DNA of 64,000 nucleotides, from assembly GCA_963707135.1 (NCBI GenBank), contig CAVPOY010000012.1, forward strand, positions 13,347 to 77,346. Direction: 5' to 3'. Numbering within the stretch: the stretch's first letter is position 1; each line of letters opens with the position of its first letter. Source of the DNA: JBGSTR01 sp963707135 (GTDB lineage Bacteria > Pseudomonadota > Gammaproteobacteria > Chromatiales > Chromatiaceae). This document shows, one piece after another, positions 1 to 9,078 of the stretch. A model generated the notes under the pieces. The model saw only the letters and a list, made by a program, of their open reading frames with translations. It did no database searches and had not been told where the DNA came from. The position numbers were made by a program, and so were the translations under genes.

Positions 1-258
1 CGTCCGGCGCTCACTGCGCCCGCTGCTGTACTCGGAGTAGGTCGCAGCCCCTCCATCCAGGGGCGGGATATCCATCCGGTCGTCGAAGCTGCCGCCGGTG
101 AGGTCCGGAGGAACCTCCAGGTTTTCTGACGCCTCCTTTTGCCGCTTGTAGGCGAGGGTCTGATCCGGGAGCATCTCGTCGACGCTGCTGCATCCGGTGA
201 GCAACAGGATCGCCGCCGTAGCGGTCAGCAGGACGATATGGCTTGGCTTGGTTCTCAA
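1..258 (-). CDS. bamC: BamC-like outer-membrane assembly lipoprotein, N-terminal part (runs off window)
   Basis: The minus strand reads 86 open codons from a TTG at 258 to the window edge, so only the N-terminus is present. It begins with a short basic stretch and a hydrophobic segment ending in a lipobox (LLLTGCSS, acylated Cys near residue 24). Then comes a spacer containing ENLEVPPDLT, the motif characteristic of the BamC/NlpB family. BamC is a lipoprotein of the outer-membrane beta-barrel assembly complex. It lies 56 bases downstream of dapA on the same strand, matching the dapA-bamC pair of other gammaproteobacteria. The TTG start is chosen because a GAGG sequence lies just upstream and no ATG gives a complete signal sequence. 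The family call rests on lipobox, motif and neighbour only. Confidence 0.75.
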   Translation of the reverse strand, partial: MRTKPSHIVLLTATAAILLLTGCSSVDEMLPDQTLAYKRQKEASENLEVPPDLTGGSFDDRMDIPPLDGGAATYSEYSSGRSERRT

Positions 259-314
259 ACTCGGCCGCCTCTTTCGAATTCCTTGGCCAGCCGTTGGGCG
301 GCCCATGCCACTGG

Positions 315-1190
315 TCACAGCACGCCCGCCCGCTCCATGGCGGAGCGGACCCGCGGCTGACAGTCCTCGGAGAGCCAGGTCAGTGGCAGGCGTATACCCT
401 TACCGCACAGCCCCATTGCATAAGCCCCCCACTTCACCGGGATCGGGTTGGATTGCACGAACAGGTCCCGGTGCAGGCCGTCGAGCCGCTCGTTGAGGGC
501 GAGCGCACGCGCCCGGTCGCCAGCGAGGGCCGCCTCGCACATGTCCTGCATCAGACGGGGGGCGAGATTCGAGGTTACCGAGATCACGCCGTCGCCACCG
601 AGCAACATGAAGTCGCACGCTGTTGCGTCATCGCCGCTGTAGAGCGTAAACCCGTCGCCGCAGCCCTCGCGCAGGCGGGCGACACGTTCGAGGTCACCCG
701 TCGCCTCCTTCACCCCGACGATGTTGTCGATCGCGGCGAGACGCTCGACCGTTTCCGGGAGCATGTCGCAGGCGGTCCTTCCGGGCACGTTGTAGAGGAT
801 TTGCGGAATGTCGACTGCCTCGGCGACGGCCTTGTGGTGCAGATAGAGGCCCTCTTGGGTCGGCTTGTTGTAATAGGGCGTCACCAGCAGGGCGGCATCG
901 GCGCCCCCTTCCTTCGCACAGCGGGTCAGCGCGATCGCCTCGCGGGTGGAGTTGGCGCCGGTGCCCGCGATCACCGGAATGCGCCCGGCGGCAAGCTCCA
1001 CGGTTCGCCGGATCACGGCGCAGTGCTCGTCCTCGTCCAGGGTGGCCGACTCCCCGGTCGTACCGACCGAGACGATGGCGGAGGTTCCCGCCTCGACGTG
1101 AAAGTCAACGAGCCGCTTCAGGCTCGCGTCATCGACCTCCCCATCGGCGTCCATGGGCGTTATCAGGGCTACGATGCTGCCGCGATACAT
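315..1190 (-). CDS. dapA: 4-hydroxy-tetrahydrodipicolinate synthase
   Basis: A 291-residue protein that condenses pyruvate with aspartate semialdehyde, the first committed step of lysine and diaminopimelate synthesis in the cytoplasm. The TIM-barrel signatures are intact: GTTGES (catalytic threonines near 44-45), VTPYYNKPTQEGL (catalytic tyrosine) and the Schiff-base lysine in GVKEATGD. The open frame extends 19 codons further upstream, but the start at MYRGS is used because it matches the family N-terminus and has a GGAG sequence at good spacing. bamC follows in the same direction. Confidence 0.96.
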   Translation of the reverse strand: MYRGSIVALITPMDADGEVDDASLKRLVDFHVEAGTSAIVSVGTTGESATLDEDEHCAVIRRTVELAAGRIPVIAGTGANSTREAIALTRCAKEGGADAALLVTPYYNKPTQEGLYLHHKAVAEAVDIPQILYNVPGRTACDMLPETVERLAAIDNIVGVKEATGDLERVARLREGCGDGFTLYSGDDATACDFMLLGGDGVISVTSNLAPRLMQDMCEAALAGDRARALALNERLDGLHRDLFVQSNPIPVKWGAYAMGLCGKGIRLPLTWLSEDCQPRVRSAMERAGVL

Positions 1191-1334
1191 GCTCCAGCTC
1201 CGGAATTGACAAACGGGGCATGTTAGCGCGGGCTTGCGCGCCCGCACAACCTCGGCTCAAGAAATCGGTTCGCAACTCGGCGCGCACTCCAGCGCCCCGG
1301 CGGCACCCGGTCGTCCCTCACCCCGCCGGTCTGG

Positions 1335-2660
1335 TCAGCTGAACGCCGAATGGCAGAGCGAAAGCAGGGCCGCCGGGAAGATCCCCAACGCCAGAACGGC
1401 AAGCCCGTTCACCGTCATGGCCACGCGCACGCCCCCGGTGGTGACAATGGCCGCGTCCGTTTCGGGCCGGTCGAAGTAGATCAGCTTGACCACGCGCAGG
1501 TAGTAAAAGGCGCCGATGATCGAGAACGCCACCGCAACCACCGCGAGCCAGATCAGATCCACCCGGATCACGGCCTGGAGCACGACGAGTTTCGCCATGA
1601 ATCCCACCGTCGGCGGCACGCCAGCCATCGAGAACATCAGCAGCGCCATCATGGCCGCGTACCAGGGGTCCCGGTCGTTCAGTCCCTTGAGGTCGTTAAG
1701 GTTCTCGGCGTCGAAGCCCTCTCGGCTCAGTATGGTCAGGATACCGAAGGCCCCGGCGGCCATGACCGCATAGACGATGGCGTAGAACATCGCCGAGGCA
1801 TAGCCCGCGCTGGTGCCCGCGAGCAACCCGAGGAATATGAACCCGACGTGCGAGATGGTCGAATAGGCGAGCATCCGCTTGATGTTGGTCTGGGCGATGG
1901 CAACCAGGTTGCCGAGGCCCATCGACAGCACCGACAGAATGATCAGCATCCCCTGCCAGTGCGGGTGCAGGGCGCCGAGCCCGTCCACCAGCAACCTTAT
2001 CGCCAGGGCAAAGGCAGCGATCTTGGGCACGCTGGCGAGGAACAGCACGACCGGCGTCGGCGCACCTTGGTAGATGTCCGGGACCCACATGTGGAACGGG
2101 ACCGCCCCGAACTTGAACCCGATGCCGATCACCAGAAAGGCGATACCGAAGACCAGTACCTTGTCCTTCATACCGTCGTTGGCGACGGTCTCGGCCACGG
2201 CCCCGAGCTCAATGGACCCGGTTGCGCCGTAGATCATCGAGACGCCGTAGAGCAGCATCCCCGAGCCGAGCGCACCGAGTACGAAGTACTTCATCGCCGC
2301 CTCGGCGCCCAGTTTCGAGTCACGGTCGAAGGCAACCAGCGCGTAGAGGCACAGGGCCAGCAGCTCGAGCCCCAGGTAGACGGTCAGGAAGCTGTTCGCC
2401 GAGACCATGACCAGCATGCCGAGCACGGCGAAGAGCACAAGCACATAGTACTCGCCGACCAGCAGCTTCCGGTCCTTGAGCCAGGGCCGCGCATAGACCA
2501 GGCCCAGCAGCGCGACGATCATCAGGAACACCTTGAGCACGTCGCTGACGGTGTCCCGGACCACGTTGCCGTCGAAAACGATCTGCCGCTCGCCACCTCC
2601 CCCGAGGCCGACCGCCGCGATCGCGGCCAGCAGGCCGATCAGGGCCAGGGTGTGATTCAT
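1335..2660 (-). CDS. nuoN: NADH-quinone oxidoreductase subunit N
   Basis: Subunit N of complex I, a proton-pumping antiporter-like membrane subunit. This intact frame gives 441 residues with many membrane helices, including FKFGAVPFHMWVPDIYQGAP and the conserved lysine-bearing helix (QTNIKRMLAYSTISHVGF). It is last in the nuo operon. NuoN is usually about 480 residues. The missing N-terminus is present upstream but out of frame: an ATG at 2773 starts MQFDFASLIPILPEI, the frame moves by one base near 2725 to read ILTTASAVLV, then moves again near 2694 to join LDLYLKEQDKG just before this ATG. The true gene is therefore probably 1335-2773 with two extra single bases, most likely sequence errors. 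Confidence 0.93.
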   Translation of the reverse strand: MNHTLALIGLLAAIAAVGLGGGGERQIVFDGNVVRDTVSDVLKVFLMIVALLGLVYARPWLKDRKLLVGEYYVLVLFAVLGMLVMVSANSFLTVYLGLELLALCLYALVAFDRDSKLGAEAAMKYFVLGALGSGMLLYGVSMIYGATGSIELGAVAETVANDGMKDKVLVFGIAFLVIGIGFKFGAVPFHMWVPDIYQGAPTPVVLFLASVPKIAAFALAIRLLVDGLGALHPHWQGMLIILSVLSMGLGNLVAIAQTNIKRMLAYSTISHVGFIFLGLLAGTSAGYASAMFYAIVYAVMAAGAFGILTILSREGFDAENLNDLKGLNDRDPWYAAMMALLMFSMAGVPPTVGFMAKLVVLQAVIRVDLIWLAVVAVAFSIIGAFYYLRVVKLIYFDRPETDAAIVTTGGVRVAMTVNGLAVLALGIFPAALLSLCHSAFS

Positions 2661-2824
2661 CCCCTTGTCCTGCTCCTTCAGGTAGAGATCGAGCGACCAG
2701 GACGGCGCTCGCCGTGGTGAGGATTAGCGATCTCCGGCAGGATCGGTATCAGGCTCGCGAAGTCGAATTGCATCTGGGTGTTCCAGTCAGATTGGGGGCT
2801 GCGCCGAGGGTTCGCCGGGCGATG

Positions 2825-4402
2825 TCAGGGCCTGGCGGCGACCGCTACCGGGACAGGCCGGGCGAGCTCGCAGTTCGCCACCTCGGCGGCCGGCAGCTTG
2901 CACACGCTGGCGTGGGCGATCAGGTTGTCGACCGAGGTATGCATGACATCCATCAGGGGCGCCGGCCAGATTCCGAACGCCAGCACGGCGGCGGCAAGCA
3001 CGCCGAGATTGAAGGTCTCGCGCCCGTTGAGGTCCTTCAGGGCGGCGACCTTGTCGTTTCCGACCGGCCCGAACACCACCCGCTTGACCATCCAGAGCGT
3101 GAAGGCGGCCGCGAGAATCAGCGTGGTCGAGGCCAGGAAGGCCCACCAGAAATCGGCCCTGAAGGTCGCCAGGATGACCATGAACTCGCCCACAAACCCG
3201 GAGGTCCCGGGGAGCCCCGCGTTGGCCATCGCGAAGAAGACCATGAAGGCGCCAAACACCGGCATGGTGTTGACGACGCCGCCGTAGTCGGCGATCTGAC
3301 GCGAGTGGACCCGGTCGTAGAGCACGCCCACGCAGAGGAACAGGGCGCCCGAGATGAACCCGTGGGAAATCATCTGCACCATGCCGCCCTCGATCCCCAT
3401 CGCCGCGCCGCTGAGGCCGCCGGAACGATTCAGGATCGTGAACATGATGAAGAAGCCCAGGGTCACGAAGCCCATGTGGGCGATCGACGAATAGGCGATC
3501 AGCTTCTTCATGTCCTGCTGGACCAAGGCCACGAAACCGATGTAGATGACCGCGATCAGCGACAGGGCGATGATCAGCCAGTCCAGGGAAGCACTGGCGT
3601 CCGGCGTCATCGGCAGGCTGAAGCGCAGGAAGCCGTAACCGCCGATCTTCAGCATGATGGCCGCCAGGATCACCGACCCCCCGGTCGGGGCCTCCACGTG
3701 GGCGTCCGGCAGCCAGGTGTGCACCGGCCACATGGGCACCTTGACCGCGAAGGCCGCCAGGAAGGCCAGGAAGATCAGCACCTGAGCGGTCATGCCGAGC
3801 TCCAGGCCGTGGTACTTCAGGAGCTCGAAGCTGCCCGCCTGGTAGTACATGTAGATCAGCGCGACCAGCATGAACACCGAGCCGAAGAAGGTGTAGAGGA
3901 AGAACTTGATGGTCGCGTAGACCCGGTTCGGCCCGCCCCATACCCCGATGATGATGAACATCGGGATCAGCATCGCCTCCCAGAACACGTAGAACAGGAT
4001 GGCATCCAGCGCCGAGAAGACGCCGACCATGACACCCTCCATGATCAGGAAGGCGGCCATGTACTGGGTCGGCTTGTAGGTGATGACGTCCCAGCCGCCG
4101 ACGACGACGAAGATGGTGATGAAGGTGGTCAGCAGGATCAGCGGCATCGAGATGCCGTCCACGCCCAGGTGGTAGTAGACGTCGAAGGACGGGATCCAGG
4201 CGGCGCGCTCGACGAACTGCATCTCGGCCGTTTCGGTGTCGAACCCGAGCCACAGCGACAGGCTGAGCAAGAAGGTCACGACCGCGAAGCCCAGCGCGAT
4301 CCGCTTGGAAAGTTCCGCGCTCTTGTCGCCGCTCGCCAGCACCGCGACGCCGCCGAGAATCGGCAGCCAGATAAGGAGCGTAAGCAGGGGGAAATGTTGC
4401 AT
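2825..4402 (-). CDS. nuoM: NADH-quinone oxidoreductase subunit M
   Basis: A 525-residue antiporter-like membrane subunit of complex I that carries one of the proton channels. Visible family features are FWEAMLIPMFIIIGVWGG (with the conserved channel glutamate), the segment MWPVHTWLPDAHVEAPTGGS, and QQDMKKLIAYSSIAHMGF with the channel lysines. Length is normal. It sits between nuoL (22 bases upstream) and nuoN in the same operon. The start MQHFPLLTLLIWLPILGG is typical of the family. Confidence 0.97.
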   Translation of the reverse strand: MQHFPLLTLLIWLPILGGVAVLASGDKSAELSKRIALGFAVVTFLLSLSLWLGFDTETAEMQFVERAAWIPSFDVYYHLGVDGISMPLILLTTFITIFVVVGGWDVITYKPTQYMAAFLIMEGVMVGVFSALDAILFYVFWEAMLIPMFIIIGVWGGPNRVYATIKFFLYTFFGSVFMLVALIYMYYQAGSFELLKYHGLELGMTAQVLIFLAFLAAFAVKVPMWPVHTWLPDAHVEAPTGGSVILAAIMLKIGGYGFLRFSLPMTPDASASLDWLIIALSLIAVIYIGFVALVQQDMKKLIAYSSIAHMGFVTLGFFIMFTILNRSGGLSGAAMGIEGGMVQMISHGFISGALFLCVGVLYDRVHSRQIADYGGVVNTMPVFGAFMVFFAMANAGLPGTSGFVGEFMVILATFRADFWWAFLASTTLILAAAFTLWMVKRVVFGPVGNDKVAALKDLNGRETFNLGVLAAAVLAFGIWPAPLMDVMHTSVDNLIAHASVCKLPAAEVANCELARPVPVAVAARP

Positions 4403-4424
4403 GCCTGTCCTCTCCCTTACCGCT

Positions 4425-6431
4425 TCAGAGCGTCACGAACAGGGTCAGCAGGCCCACGAGCCCGATGATCATCGCGATGGCGTAGTGGTACAGGTAGCCG
4501 GTCTGGACCAGCCGCACCTTCTGGGCGAGCCAGCCCACGCCCTTGGCGGAGCCGTTGATGACGGCCCCGTCGATGACACCCTGGTCGCCCCCGACCCAGA
4601 AGGCCTTGCCGATGCCGCGGCCGCCGGCGGCGAACACCCTTTGGTTGAAGTCGTCGAAGCCGTACTTGTTCTGAAGGACCCGGGTGACTGGCCCGCCCAT
4701 GGCCTGCAGCCGATCGTCGATCCCCGGATTCCTGCGCTGCATGAACCACCAGACGACCACGGCGATCACCAGCCCGGCCATCGCCAGCAGGAACGGCAGC
4801 CCGGTCATTCCGTGCGCGACAAAGGCGGCCGGTCCATGCCAGTGCTCCGCAAGATGATGCAGCGTGTCGTGCTCCGGTGCGACCACGATCGGCTGCCAGC
4901 TCCCGGAGGCGAACCAGTCCTCGACCAGAAGCGGCCCGATGGTATACCAGCCAATGAAAATCGATGGGATCGCAAGCAGTATCAGCGGCACGGTGACCAC
5001 CCAGGGGGTCTCGTGCAAATGGTGGCGCGTGTGCTCGTCCATCCGCTCCTTGCCGTGGAAGACCAGGAAGTAGACCCGGAAGCTGTAGAGCGCCGTCACC
5101 AGCGCGCCCAGTGTCAGCAGCACCGCGCCGTAGCCGGCCCCGAAGACGTGGGAGGCGCCGACCGCCTCGATGATCGCGTCTTTCGAGAAGAAACCGGAGA
5201 AGCCCGGGAACGCGATCAGCGCCAGCGAGCCGATCAGGAAGGTGATCCAGGTGATGGGCATGTACTTGCGCAGGCCGCCCATGTTGCGGATGTCCTGGTC
5301 GTGGTGCATCGCGATGATCACCGAACCGGCGGCGAGAAACAGCAAGGCCTTGAAGAAGGCGTGGGTCATCAGGTGGAAGATGCCCGCGGCGTAGGCCGAC
5401 GCGCCAAGGGCCGCGATCATGTAACCGAGCTGCGAAAGCGTCGAGTAGGCGACCACGCGCTTGATGTCGTTCTGAACCAGACCGATCAGGCCCATGAAGA
5501 AGGCCGTGGTCGCGCCGATGATGAGCACGAACGACAACGCCGCCTCCGAGAGCTCATAGAGCGGCGACATGCGCGCGACCATGAACACGCCGGCGGTGAC
5601 CATGGTCGCGGCGTGGATCAGTGCCGAGATCGGGGTCGGGCCCTCCATGGAATCCGGCAACCAGACATGCAGCGGCACCTGGGCGGACTTGCCCATGGCG
5701 CCGATGAACAGCAGCACGCAGATCAGGGTCATCAGGGACACGCCGCCGAAGACGCTTACCTGGGTTCCGGCCAGCCCGGGTGCCGCCGCGAACACCTCGG
5801 CATAGTCCATGGAGTTGAAATACATGGCCACGGCGGCGATGCCGAGGATGAAGCCGAAATCGCCGACCCGGTTGACGAGGAACGCCTTGAGGTTCGCGAA
5901 GATCGCCGACTCTCGCACCGACCAGAAACCGATCAGCAGATAGGAGACCAGACCCACCGCCTCCCAGCCGAAGAACAGCTGAAGGAAGTTGTTGGACATG
6001 ACCAGCATCAGCATCGAGAAGGTGAACAGCGAGATGTAGGCGAAGAAGCGCTGGTAGCTGTTGCGCCCCGCCAGCGAATCCTCCGGCCAGTTGTGCTCGT
6101 CGTCGGCCATGTAGCCGATGGTGTAGATGTGCACCATCAGCGAGACGAAGGTGACCACGCTGATCATCAGCGCCGTCAGCTTGTCGACCAGGAACCCGAT
6201 CTCGAAGCGAATGCCGTCGGAGACCATCCAGGTGTAGACGGCGCCATTGAACACCGGCTCGTCGTGCCAGATGAAGCGCGAAAGGACCCAGAGCGACAGC
6301 ACCGTCGACAAGCCGACCGCGAGAATGGTCACCGAGTGGGCCCCGGCCCGGCCGATGCGACCGCCCAGTAGACCGGCGATGACGGCGCCGATCAGGGGCG
6401 CGAGCGCGATGGTGAGATAGGTGTTTTCCAC
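4425..6431 (-). CDS. nuoL: NADH-quinone oxidoreductase subunit L
   Basis: The largest antiporter-like subunit of complex I (668 residues). It is a proton channel with a long C-terminal lateral helix. Conserved stretches include FFGWEAVGLVSYLLIGFW, AQVPLHVWLPDSMEGPTPIS and LVQNDIKRVVAYSTLSQLGY, plus the HAFFKALLFLAAGSVI helix. The C-terminal part is hydrophobic with a poorly conserved linker, as in the family. It is translated from the nuo transcript between nuoK and nuoM. Confidence 0.97.
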   Translation of the reverse strand: MENTYLTIALAPLIGAVIAGLLGGRIGRAGAHSVTILAVGLSTVLSLWVLSRFIWHDEPVFNGAVYTWMVSDGIRFEIGFLVDKLTALMISVVTFVSLMVHIYTIGYMADDEHNWPEDSLAGRNSYQRFFAYISLFTFSMLMLVMSNNFLQLFFGWEAVGLVSYLLIGFWSVRESAIFANLKAFLVNRVGDFGFILGIAAVAMYFNSMDYAEVFAAAPGLAGTQVSVFGGVSLMTLICVLLFIGAMGKSAQVPLHVWLPDSMEGPTPISALIHAATMVTAGVFMVARMSPLYELSEAALSFVLIIGATTAFFMGLIGLVQNDIKRVVAYSTLSQLGYMIAALGASAYAAGIFHLMTHAFFKALLFLAAGSVIIAMHHDQDIRNMGGLRKYMPITWITFLIGSLALIAFPGFSGFFSKDAIIEAVGASHVFGAGYGAVLLTLGALVTALYSFRVYFLVFHGKERMDEHTRHHLHETPWVVTVPLILLAIPSIFIGWYTIGPLLVEDWFASGSWQPIVVAPEHDTLHHLAEHWHGPAAFVAHGMTGLPFLLAMAGLVIAVVVWWFMQRRNPGIDDRLQAMGGPVTRVLQNKYGFDDFNQRVFAAGGRGIGKAFWVGGDQGVIDGAVINGSAKGVGWLAQKVRLVQTGYLYHYAIAMIIGLVGLLTLFVTL

Positions 6432-6494
6432 TGTATGGCTCTTTTCGTTCTGTCAGCCGTGGTCGGTCGTGTTATCGGGCCCGAATCCCGACGG

Positions 6495-6800
6495 TCAGCC
6501 CTTCAGGCTGTCCAGGTCCTGCACATTGATGGTCTGGCGGTTGCGGAACAGCTCCACCAGGATCGCCAGCCCGATCGCCGCCTCGGCCGCCGCGACCGTC
6601 AGAATGAAGAACACGAACACCTGGCCCTTCATGTCCCCGAGGAAGTGCGAGAAGGCGATGAAGTTGGTGTTCACCGCCAGCAACATCAGCTCGATGCACA
6701 TCAGCAGGATGATCACGTTCTTGCGGTTCAGAAAAATACCCGCGACGGCAATGACAAACAGGATGCCGCCCAGGATCAAATAGTCGGAGAGCGCAATCAT
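6495..6800 (-). CDS. nuoK: NADH-quinone oxidoreductase subunit K
   Basis: A 101-residue small membrane subunit of complex I with three helices. The conserved acidic residues in the second helix (NVIILLMCIELMLLAVN) and third helix (FFILTVAAAEAAIGLAI) are present. Its start overlaps the stop of nuoJ by four bases (ATGA type), which implies coupled translation. Length is normal. Confidence 0.97.
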   Translation of the reverse strand: MIALSDYLILGGILFVIAVAGIFLNRKNVIILLMCIELMLLAVNTNFIAFSHFLGDMKGQVFVFFILTVAAAEAAIGLAILVELFRNRQTINVQDLDSLKG

Positions 6801-7414
6801 TCGGCCTTCACCCTGCCCTCGGCGGGCATCTTGACGATGCGGATACGGTCCGGTCCCTTCTTGACGCGCACCTGCTTGGCCGGGTCTAGGTACTTGGTGT
6901 CGGGACGGCGGCGCAGCGTGATCCGGATCGCGGCCACGATCGCCACCAGCAGGATCACCGCGGCGATCTCGAACGGATAGACGTAGACGGTGTACATCAG
7001 CACCCCGAGCTCTCGGGTGTTGCTCAGCTCGGCCGGTGCCGCCGCCGGCTTCGGGAAGGCCTCTAGCCCGAAGTTCCCAGGCCCGACGATCAGGAACATC
7101 TCCACGGCCATGATCACGACAATCAGGGCGCCCAACGGCAGGTAACGGATGAAGCCGGCGCGCAAGGTGGCGATGTCGATATCGAGCATCATGACGACGA
7201 ACAGGAACAGCACCATGACCGCGCCCACATAGACCAGGACCAGCGCGATCCCAAGAAACTCGGCCTCCATCAGGATCCAGAGGACGGCGGTGCTGACAAA
7301 CGCCAGAACCATGAACAGAACCGCGTGCACGGGGTTGCGCCGGGTGATCACCATCACCGCGGCCGCAATGGTTATCGCCGCGAAGACATAGAAGAGAAAT
7401 TTTTCGAAGCCCAT
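6797..7414 (-). CDS. nuoJ: NADH-quinone oxidoreductase subunit J
   Basis: A 205-residue membrane subunit of complex I with five predicted helices. The helix 3 pattern (VLVYVGAVMVLFLFVVMMLD), which undergoes the pi-bulge change in known structures, is present. The C-terminal tail after the last helix is basic. A gap of 101 bases separates it from nuoI, one of the larger gaps in the operon, and that gap contains a terminator-like hairpin. Confidence 0.96.
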   Translation of the reverse strand: MGFEKFLFYVFAAITIAAAVMVITRRNPVHAVLFMVLAFVSTAVLWILMEAEFLGIALVLVYVGAVMVLFLFVVMMLDIDIATLRAGFIRYLPLGALIVVIMAVEMFLIVGPGNFGLEAFPKPAAAPAELSNTRELGVLMYTVYVYPFEIAAVILLVAIVAAIRITLRRRPDTKYLDPAKQVRVKKGPDRIRIVKMPAEGRVKAE

Positions 7415-7460
7415 GTCTCGGTCCAGGTGGTACGGTCAGCCGCGTCGGTGCGAGGCGACC

Positions 7461-7490
7461 AAAAATAGGGGCAACCAGGCTGCTCGCCCC
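7461..7490 (-). terminator. Possible intra-operon attenuator between nuoI and nuoJ
   Basis: Read on the minus strand, a five-base GGGGC arm (7490-7486) pairs with GCCCC (7472-7468), followed directly by TATTTTT (7467-7461). The stem is short and the loop long. Its position inside the operon, between the peripheral-arm and membrane-arm genes, would allow partial termination. It may simply be chance. Confidence 0.35.
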
Positions 7491-7515
7491 GCGGCGGCTG
7501 GTTGATCGCTCCAGT

Positions 7516-8007
7516 TCATCGATACGGGGCGTCCGCCGCGCGCGCGGCCGCGATCTCGGCCTCGTACTTGTCGCCGACTGCCAGCAGCTTCTCCTTCGTC
7601 ATGATGCTCTCGGCGCGGGTCTCGAAGCTGTACTCGTAGATTCCAGTCTCGACGATCGAGTCCACCGGACAGGACTCCTCGCAGAATCCGCAGTAGATGC
7701 ACTTGAACAGATCGATGTCGTATCGGGTCGTGCGCCGCGATCCGTCGGCCCGGGGCTCGGCCTCGATGGTGATCGCCAGCGCCGGGCAGGTCGCCTCGCA
7801 GAGCTTGCAGGCTATGCAGCGCTCCTCACCGTTGGGGTAACGGCGCAGCGCGTGCAGGCCGCGGAAGCGTGGCGATATGGGCGCCTTCTCCTCCGGGTAC
7901 TGCACCGTGAACTTGCGCCTGAACAGGTAGGTGCCCGTCAGGCTCAGCCCCCGAAGCAACTCGATCAGCAGCAGGCTCTGGAGATACTCGCGCGCGCGGT
8001 TAAGCAT
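7516..8007 (-). CDS. nuoI: NADH-quinone oxidoreductase subunit I
   Basis: A 163-residue iron-sulfur subunit of complex I carrying clusters N6a and N6b. Two ferredoxin motifs are intact: CIACKLCEATCP and CIYCGFCEESCP. The N-terminus is the amphipathic anchor typical of proteobacterial NuoI. It follows nuoH by 16 bases. Confidence 0.97.
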   Translation of the reverse strand: MLNRAREYLQSLLLIELLRGLSLTGTYLFRRKFTVQYPEEKAPISPRFRGLHALRRYPNGEERCIACKLCEATCPALAITIEAEPRADGSRRTTRYDIDLFKCIYCGFCEESCPVDSIVETGIYEYSFETRAESIMTKEKLLAVGDKYEAEIAAARAADAPYR

Positions 8008-8023
8008 CGGTCATCCCCTCCGG

Positions 8024-9058
8024 TCAGGCGCTCCACCAGGGCGGCAGCTTGTAAAGCACGGCCAGCGCCACGACCAAGATCCAGACGATGGTAATCGGAA
8101 TGAATACCTTCCAGCCGAGCCGCATGATCTGGTCGTAGCGGTAACGGGGAAAGGTCGCCCGGAACCAGAGAAACAGGAACATGAAGAAGAAGGTCTTCAG
8201 CAGCAGCCAGTGGAACCCGTCGTCGAGCAGGAAAACGCCGTCGACCCAGGCCTGAGGCAGCGGCGACAGCCAGCCGCCGAGGAACATCAGCGCCGACAGG
8301 GCCGAGATCAGGATCATGTTCGCGTACTCGGCCAGGAAGAAGACCGCGAACGCCATACCCGAGTATTCGACGTGGAACCCGGCGACGATCTCGGACTCGC
8401 CCTCGGCCACATCGAACGGGGCACGGTTGGTCTCGGCGACGCCGGAGATCACGTAGATGCCGAACAGCGGCAACAGGGGCAACCAGAACCAGGTCAGAAG
8501 ACTACCCTGCTGGGCGCGGACGATCTCGCCCAGGTTCAGGCTTCCCGCGGCCACCAGTACGCCGACCAACGCGAAACCCATCGCGATCTCGTAGGCGACG
8601 ATCTGGGCAGCGGAGCGCATCGCGCCCAGCAGCGCGTATTTCGAGTTGGAGGCCCAGCCCGCGATGATGACGCCATAGACGCCGAGCGACGTCAGCGCAA
8701 GGATGTACAGCAGGCCCGCGTTGACATCCGCCAGCACCCAACCCTCGTTGAACGGGAATACCGCCCAGGCGGCCAGGGCCGGTGCGATGGAGATCATCGG
8801 CGCGATCAGGAACAGAGTCTTGTCCGCCTTGGTCGGCAGGACAATCTCCTTCATCATCAGTTTCAGCGCGTCCGCGATGGGCTGCAGCAGGCCCCGCCAC
8901 CCGACCCGGTTCGGGCCGATGCGAATCTGCATGTAGCCGATGACCTTGCGCTCGGCGTAGGTGTAGTAAGCCACCATCGTGAGCAGCGGCAACAGGATGA
9001 CGACGATCTTCAACAAGATCTGAATGGCCGCCGGCAACATGTTCCAAAGCTCGATCAT
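8024..9058 (-). CDS. nuoH: NADH-quinone oxidoreductase subunit H
   Basis: A 344-residue membrane subunit of complex I that forms the quinone-binding site with NuoB and NuoD. Conserved segments include RIGPNRVGWRGLLQPIADAL, the acidic loop ETNRAPFDVAEGESEIVAGF, and LWFRATFPRYRYDQIMRLGW. Length is normal. The start MIELWNMLP follows the nuoG stop at 9079 by 20 bases. Confidence 0.97.
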   Translation of the reverse strand: MIELWNMLPAAIQILLKIVVILLPLLTMVAYYTYAERKVIGYMQIRIGPNRVGWRGLLQPIADALKLMMKEIVLPTKADKTLFLIAPMISIAPALAAWAVFPFNEGWVLADVNAGLLYILALTSLGVYGVIIAGWASNSKYALLGAMRSAAQIVAYEIAMGFALVGVLVAAGSLNLGEIVRAQQGSLLTWFWLPLLPLFGIYVISGVAETNRAPFDVAEGESEIVAGFHVEYSGMAFAVFFLAEYANMILISALSALMFLGGWLSPLPQAWVDGVFLLDDGFHWLLLKTFFFMFLFLWFRATFPRYRYDQIMRLGWKVFIPITIVWILVVALAVLYKLPPWWSA

Positions 9059-9078
9059 CGTCTAAGGGCCTTGCTCAT

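Noticed and set aside
4236..6371. A 711-codon open frame on the plus strand opposite nuoL
   Set aside because: Antisense shadow of nuoL; low-complexity composition and no ribosome site.
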